This document shows positions 60,457-64,000 of a stretch of 64,000 nucleotides of DNA, in pieces. The notes below the pieces were generated by a model. It was not told the origin of the DNA. It did no database searches and was given only the letters and a program-made list of their open reading frames with translations. The number at the start of each line of letters is the position of its first letter. Positions within the stretch are counted from its first letter, which is position 1. Location: the NCBI RefSeq assembly GCF_012641265.1, contig NZ_JABAHZ010000004.1, positions 310,001 to 374,000 of the forward strand. The letters run 5' to 3'. Position numbers and translations under genes: made by a program. The DNA is from Chitinophaga eiseniae (lineage in GTDB: Bacteria > Bacteroidota > Bacteroidia > Chitinophagales > Chitinophagaceae).

Positions 60457-61083
60457 ATGGGTATGTTACAAAACAGGGTAGACCCATTCGGCCGCCTGGT
60501 TAAAACCAGTGCCCGCGGTGGCTGGATGGGCAACCGGGGCATATTGCATGATGAGCAGCAACATATTTGCCGGGCATATAAATCTACTGCCTGGATTACC
60601 TGCGTGTTGCAATTCAAAGACCGCAAAAGAACGGTGATGACGCCCGGTCGCTATACCGAATTATTTTTCCTGGATGAAGCTACCGCCTTCTCCGCAGGGC
60701 ATCGTCCCTGCTTTGAATGCAGGCGTTCCGCTTACCAGCATTTTAAATCCTGCTGGCTGGCAGGTAATCCACAGTATGGATTTACAGCGGAAGTATCGAT
60801 ACAGGAAATAGATAAAATTTTACAACAGGAAAGGATCAGCCGGAAGAAGGAAAAAGTCACCCATGAAGATACTTTTGGACAACTGCCGGACGGCGCTTTT
60901 ATCGCCATCAAGGAACAGCCCTGCCTGGTATTCCGGCAGACGGCTTATCCCTGGTCGCCTTTCGGCTATGGTACACCAATAGCCATCACCCCCAACGAAA
61001 CAGTGACGGTGCTAACGCCGGCTTCCATCATCCGGGCTTTCAAGGCCGGGTATATTCCCGAAATAATACTTCCCGGTATTTAA
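60457..61083 (+). CDS. Conserved hypothetical protein with CxxC motif
   Basis: 208 residues if the ATG at 60457 is used (ATG 60463 gives the MLQNRVDPFGRL start typical of the family; GTG 60454 is least likely). A conserved protein of unknown role with RVDPFGRLVKTSARGGWMGN at the start and GHRPCFECRRSAYQHFK (Cys-Phe-Glu-Cys) in the middle. The Arg-Pro-Cys-x-x-Cys-Arg pattern is reminiscent of the Ada-type metal-binding box, but the rest does not match Ada. No signal peptide or membrane segment. Confidence 0.7.
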   Translation: MGMLQNRVDPFGRLVKTSARGGWMGNRGILHDEQQHICRAYKSTAWITCVLQFKDRKRTVMTPGRYTELFFLDEATAFSAGHRPCFECRRSAYQHFKSCWLAGNPQYGFTAEVSIQEIDKILQQERISRKKEKVTHEDTFGQLPDGAFIAIKEQPCLVFRQTAYPWSPFGYGTPIAITPNETVTVLTPASIIRAFKAGYIPEIILPGI

Positions 61084-61097
61084 ACAGGTAGCTTTCT

Positions 61098-61105
61098 TAT
61101 TTTTG
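61098..61105 (+). promoter_or_regulatory. -7 promoter box for the NUDIX gene (probably leaderless)
   Basis: TATTTTTG ends 4 nt before the ATG at 61110, the same arrangement as at the ECF42 gene. Confidence 0.5.
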
Positions 61106-61109
61106 CACT

Positions 61110-61514
61110 ATGAAACATATAGATTGTGCGGGCCTGATTGTGGTGAAAAACCGTCGGCTATTGCTCGCCTATAGTAACAACAAAGGCGCCTGGTATTTGC
61201 CGGGAGGAAAGGTAGATCCGGGAGAAACAGCGGTAGCAGCCCTGCAACGGGAAATTAACGAAGAGCTGAATATCCATTTGCCGGGAGATAGCCTGCAATG
61301 GTACTACTTCATTAGTGCTCCGGCTTTTGGTGAAGATAACCTGGAAATGAGACAACATTGTTTTTTACATGAGCTGGAGCAAGAACCCATTCCTGCTGCT
61401 GAAATCGGTGCACTGCGTTACTTTACGCCTGCCAGCTATCAGATGGAAGCCCACCAGGTAGCGGGTGTACTGATCGCTTTTAAAAAACTACAGGAAGACG
61501 GATTGGTAGATTAA
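61110..61514 (+). CDS. NUDIX hydrolase
   Basis: 134 residues. The NUDIX box is clear: Gly33, Glu39, Arg47-Glu48 and Glu51-Glu52 in the GKVDPGETAVAALQREINEE stretch, with Asn54 replacing the usual Gly of the box. It would hydrolyse a nucleoside-diphosphate-linked compound, using Mg2+ bound by the box glutamates. Substrate not predictable. First of a tight run NUDIX - DinB - CYTH. Confidence 0.88.
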   Translation: MKHIDCAGLIVVKNRRLLLAYSNNKGAWYLPGGKVDPGETAVAALQREINEELNIHLPGDSLQWYYFISAPAFGEDNLEMRQHCFLHELEQEPIPAAEIGALRYFTPASYQMEAHQVAGVLIAFKKLQEDGLVD

Positions 61515-61537
61515 TTCATGAATTTTGATACAACTGC

Positions 61538-62080
61538 ATGATGTCACACCAACTACTACAGCGTTTTAACGACAGCATTGATCAATGGATCGCTTTCCTG
61601 GACCACTACTCCTGGCAACAATTGTTACAGTCGCCGGCGCCAGGGGCATGGTCATTGGGACAGCTATACATGCACCTGATCGAAGATACCACGTATCATG
61701 TCGAACAAATGAAAGCCGCTTTGCTGGCTACCGGGGACAGTGATAAAGAGATGCATCCCGATGCCAAAACTATTTTTGCACAAGAGGGATTCCCCGATGT
61801 GTTGATAGCAGGACCAGCTACTTACGACAGTGTAATGCAGCCGGTGAATAAAGCCGCCCTGCTACAGGGATTGGAGCAGGTAAAGTACGAAGTACAACAA
61901 CTATTATCGGCTAGAGATATTATGCAGGCCAGGGGCAAAACCATGCACCCGGGATTACATTTCTTCAGCGCAGCAGAATGGTTACAGTTTACCACCATGC
62001 ATATGCAACATCATCTGCGGCAGAAAGCACGAATAGATCGTCTAATTAATAAAAATAACCAGGAATGGGACAGGAAATAG
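61538..62080 (+). CDS. DinB-family protein
   Basis: 180 residues (ATG 61538 or 61541). Four-helix bundle of the DinB type with His residues at the usual places: LGQLYMHLIEDTTYH and FTTMHMQHHLRQ, expected to bind a metal. Role unknown; some relatives are thiol-transferases. It is 23 bp after NUDIX and overlaps the CYTH gene by 16 bp. Confidence 0.85.
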   Translation: MMSHQLLQRFNDSIDQWIAFLDHYSWQQLLQSPAPGAWSLGQLYMHLIEDTTYHVEQMKAALLATGDSDKEMHPDAKTIFAQEGFPDVLIAGPATYDSVMQPVNKAALLQGLEQVKYEVQQLLSARDIMQARGKTMHPGLHFFSAAEWLQFTTMHMQHHLRQKARIDRLINKNNQEWDRK

Positions 62081-62532
62081 AAAGGAAATTTTTAGTAAAC
62101 GGCGCGCAATGGCAACGGGCGGAAAAGCCTGCTGGAGAACATTACAGGCAGGGATACCTCCTGCTGGACCCGGATAAAACCATCCGGGTGCGCCTCACAC
62201 CCACCAAAGGTTTTCTGACCATCAAGGGAAAGTCAACCGGCGCTACCCGGGCAGAGTTTGAATATGAAATACCGATGGAAGAAGCCAGCACTTTGCTGGA
62301 CCAGTTTGCGATCGCTGAGCTGTCGAAGATCAGGTATACCCTTACCTACAAGGATAAAGTTTGGGAGATAGATGAATTCCTGGGGGATAATGCCGGTTTA
62401 CTGGTGGCAGAGATAGAACTGGAAAGTGAAGATGAATCTTTTGAACGACCAGAGTGGGTGTCGGAAGAAGTGACAACAGATGCCCGGTATTATAATGCGA
62501 ATCTGACAACGATGCCTTATAACAAATGGTAG
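62065..62532 (+). CDS. CYTH-domain protein (triphosphate tunnel metalloenzyme)
   Basis: 155 residues, starting with the CYTH signature ExExK as Glu4-Ile-Glu6-Arg-Lys8, then basic strands (KTIRVRLTPTKGFLTIKGKS) and acidic ones (AEFEYEIPME; WEIDEFLGDNAGLLVAEIEL) that line a tunnel binding triphosphate and divalent metals. Small bacterial members usually are inorganic triphosphatases or adenylate-cyclase-like enzymes. It overlaps the DinB gene by 16 bp and ends at a bidirectional terminator. Confidence 0.9.
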   Translation: MGQEIERKFLVNGAQWQRAEKPAGEHYRQGYLLLDPDKTIRVRLTPTKGFLTIKGKSTGATRAEFEYEIPMEEASTLLDQFAIAELSKIRYTLTYKDKVWEIDEFLGDNAGLLVAEIELESEDESFERPEWVSEEVTTDARYYNANLTTMPYNKW

Positions 62533-62548
62533 ATTACATGGCAGTAGT

Positions 62549-62597
62549 ATAAAATAAATGGGAGTAACGCAGAAAACGTTACTCCCATTTATTTTAT
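62549..62597. terminator. Bidirectional terminator
   Basis: Perfect 21-bp stem (62549-62569 with 62577-62597; inner part ATGGGAGTAACG) with a 7-nt loop, A/T-rich at the base on both sides, between the convergent CYTH and SusD genes. Confidence 0.88.
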
Positions 62598-62605
62598 AAG
62601 CGATA

Positions 62606-64000
62606 TTAATATCCTGAATTCTGTATCAACACCGGTGCATTTCTATCTATTTCCGTTTGCGGAATAGGCCAGAAATCATACTGGGGCAAATACTTGGTTT
62701 TGATAGTAGGCTGCAGTGGATTAGGCACAAACCCATTCAGTTTCTGCGCGGCAATTCCCCATCTTCTCAGGTCGAAGTAGCGGAGTCCTTCCAGGGCAAA
62801 TTCTACTCTTCTTTCATGCCGGATCTTAGCCCGCATCTGGGTTTGCGACAAGCCCGCCGGTAAGTCGGGCATATTGCTGCGGTTTCTCACCAGTTTAATA
62901 GCGGCATACACAGACGCGTCTGGACCGGCCACTTCATTCTGGGCTTCGGCATACATGAGCAATACGTCGGCAAAACGCAGCAATACAAAATCATTGTCAT
63001 CAATGGTACCATAGTCGGGATCTACAAGGGTAGGATCCAGCCATTTCTTTACCGCATAGTAGCCGGTGGTCCAGCTGTCTTTACCCGGGGTGGCAATGGC
63101 TAAGGCGCCGGTAAATGGCCAGCCTTGCGCTTTGGTATCGCCAGGGAAAAAGAAGGTCTGGCGCATACGCGGATCACGGTGTTCATATGGCTTGCCGGGT
63201 ACATACACTGCAGAGGAGGTGGTATCTTTGCCATCGGCGGCTTCATATTCGTCGATCAGATCCTGGGTGCCTTGCTCGCCCTTCCAGCGTTGCAGGTTCA
63301 CAGAAATGGCCACATCCTGGTGCAGGATATTCGGACGCAGGTACTTCACAGAAAACAAGATCTCTTTACTGTTATTCTGATCAGGTTTGTAGAAGTTACC
63401 GGCATAGCTGGGGTTCAGCGAATATTTGTTGCCGGTAATGATTTGCTGCGCCAGCGCTGCTGCTGCAGCATAGTTTTTCTGGAAAAGCAATACGCGTACT
63501 TTATATCCCTGGGCAGTGCTCTTTACGGCATGTCCATTACCATAGGCATCATCAGGCAGGGCGGCAATAGCAGCATCGAGGTCGGTCAGCACCTGTTTCA
63601 GCACGGCATCACGATCTGATTTTGCCCGGCTGGATTTATAGTCGAGGCTAAACGGATCTTCCGTTACGATTACGGTATTGCCATAGAGCTGTGCCAGCCA
63701 GAAATAGTTGAATGCCCGCAGGAAATAAGCTTCTCCTTTGTATTGGGTAAGTTTATCACCACTGAGCACCTTGTCTACGTTGGCAAGGAAGCTATTCACA
63801 GATGCAATAGCCTGGTAACAGTTGGTATAATACGATAACACAAAATCGCCCGACTGTGGCGTAATACCCCCGGTCAGCGCATTAAGGCCTCCACCGTAGT
63901 TGTATTGTCCATAGGAATCATCAGTAAAGTTATCCCAGGCGAATACGCTATACTGGGAGGTGGCATATCCGCCACTGCTAGCGTATAAGGTATTGTATAA
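62606..64000 (-). CDS. SusD/RagB-like protein, 5' end beyond window
   Basis: The frame stays open from the stop at 62606 to the right edge, so the start and any lipoprotein signal lie beyond the window (465 codons visible, including the stop). SusD landmarks: YKGEAYFLRAFNYFWLAQLY, LLRFADVLLMYAEAQNEVAG, IRHERRVEFALEGLRYFDLR and the final FWPIPQTEIDRNAPVLIQNS. It is the surface glycan-binding lipoprotein of a fourth SusC/SusD locus; a susC-type gene is expected immediately to the right. Confidence 0.93.
   Translation of the reverse strand, partial: LYNTLYASSGGYATSQYSVFAWDNFTDDSYGQYNYGGGLNALTGGITPQSGDFVLSYYTNCYQAIASVNSFLANVDKVLSGDKLTQYKGEAYFLRAFNYFWLAQLYGNTVIVTEDPFSLDYKSSRAKSDRDAVLKQVLTDLDAAIAALPDDAYGNGHAVKSTAQGYKVRVLLFQKNYAAAAALAQQIITGNKYSLNPSYAGNFYKPDQNNSKEILFSVKYLRPNILHQDVAISVNLQRWKGEQGTQDLIDEYEAADGKDTTSSAVYVPGKPYEHRDPRMRQTFFFPGDTKAQGWPFTGALAIATPGKDSWTTGYYAVKKWLDPTLVDPDYGTIDDNDFVLLRFADVLLMYAEAQNEVAGPDASVYAAIKLVRNRSNMPDLPAGLSQTQMRAKIRHERRVEFALEGLRYFDLRRWGIAAQKLNGFVPNPLQPTIKTKYLPQYDFWPIPQTEIDRNAPVLIQNSGY

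Overview
The window reads as chromosomal DNA of a Bacteroidota glycan degrader, most likely Chitinophaga or a close relative in the Chitinophagaceae. The evidence is four SusC/SusD-type loci (one cut by the right edge), three ECF sigma / FecR anti-sigma pairs each next to a SusC with an N-terminal STN signalling domain, many secreted glycoside hydrolases, DUF5686 and DUF4861 proteins, and Bacteroidota -7 boxes (TAnnTTTG). I see no tRNA, rRNA, transposase, integrase, phage gene or CRISPR array.

Layout. 1-6.9 kb: a cut hypothetical gene, PEP synthase divergent from an Lrp/AsnC regulator, a GH127-type (DUF1680) arabinofuranosidase and an SLH/PrcB-like fusion protein. 7.1-8.5 kb: a three-gene operon (RelE-like toxin, XRE antitoxin, SecB-like protein) that looks like a toxin-antitoxin-chaperone module. 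8.6-12.1 kb: a beta-hydroxyacid dehydrogenase and a DUF5686 protein. 12.1-22.6 kb (minus strand): a complete polysaccharide utilisation locus, sigma / FecR / SusC / SusD / GH2 / GH29 alpha-L-fucosidase. 22.7-32 kb: a transsulfuration-family PLP enzyme, GntP permease, GH31 enzyme with a long N-terminal extension, OmpA lipoprotein, Gfo/Idh/MocA oxidoreductase, beta-barrel protein and DinB protein. 32.2-38.9 kb: sigma / FecR / SusC / SusD without enzymes. 39.3-48.2 kb: sigma / FecR / SusC / SusD / zinc metallopeptidase / DUF4302-like lipoprotein, bracketed by two inverted copies of a ~200-bp palindromic element.

48.5-57.9 kb is the most coherent metabolic unit. A GH116 enzyme on the plus strand meets a minus-strand operon (DUF2961/GH172 - ketoglutarate-semialdehyde-type dehydrogenase - L-fucose/D-arabinose dehydrogenase-like SDR - DUF4861 lipoprotein - 2-keto-3-deoxy-D-arabinonate dehydratase-like FAH protein) headed by a LacI regulator. 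The 14-bp palindrome CTTAAACGTTTAAG, or a one-mismatch version, lies upstream of the LacI gene, of the DUF2961 operon and of GH116, so the three units probably form one regulon. The enzymes suggest a non-phosphorylative route from a D-arabinose-type pentose to 2-oxoglutarate.

58-62.5 kb: a run of small housekeeping or stress genes (DGPF/YCII protein with ECF42-type sigma factor, flavin reductase-like, Cys-rich conserved hypothetical, NUDIX, DinB, CYTH). The window ends inside a SusD gene on the minus strand.

Functions come from reading translated sequences and motifs by eye; no database search was possible.
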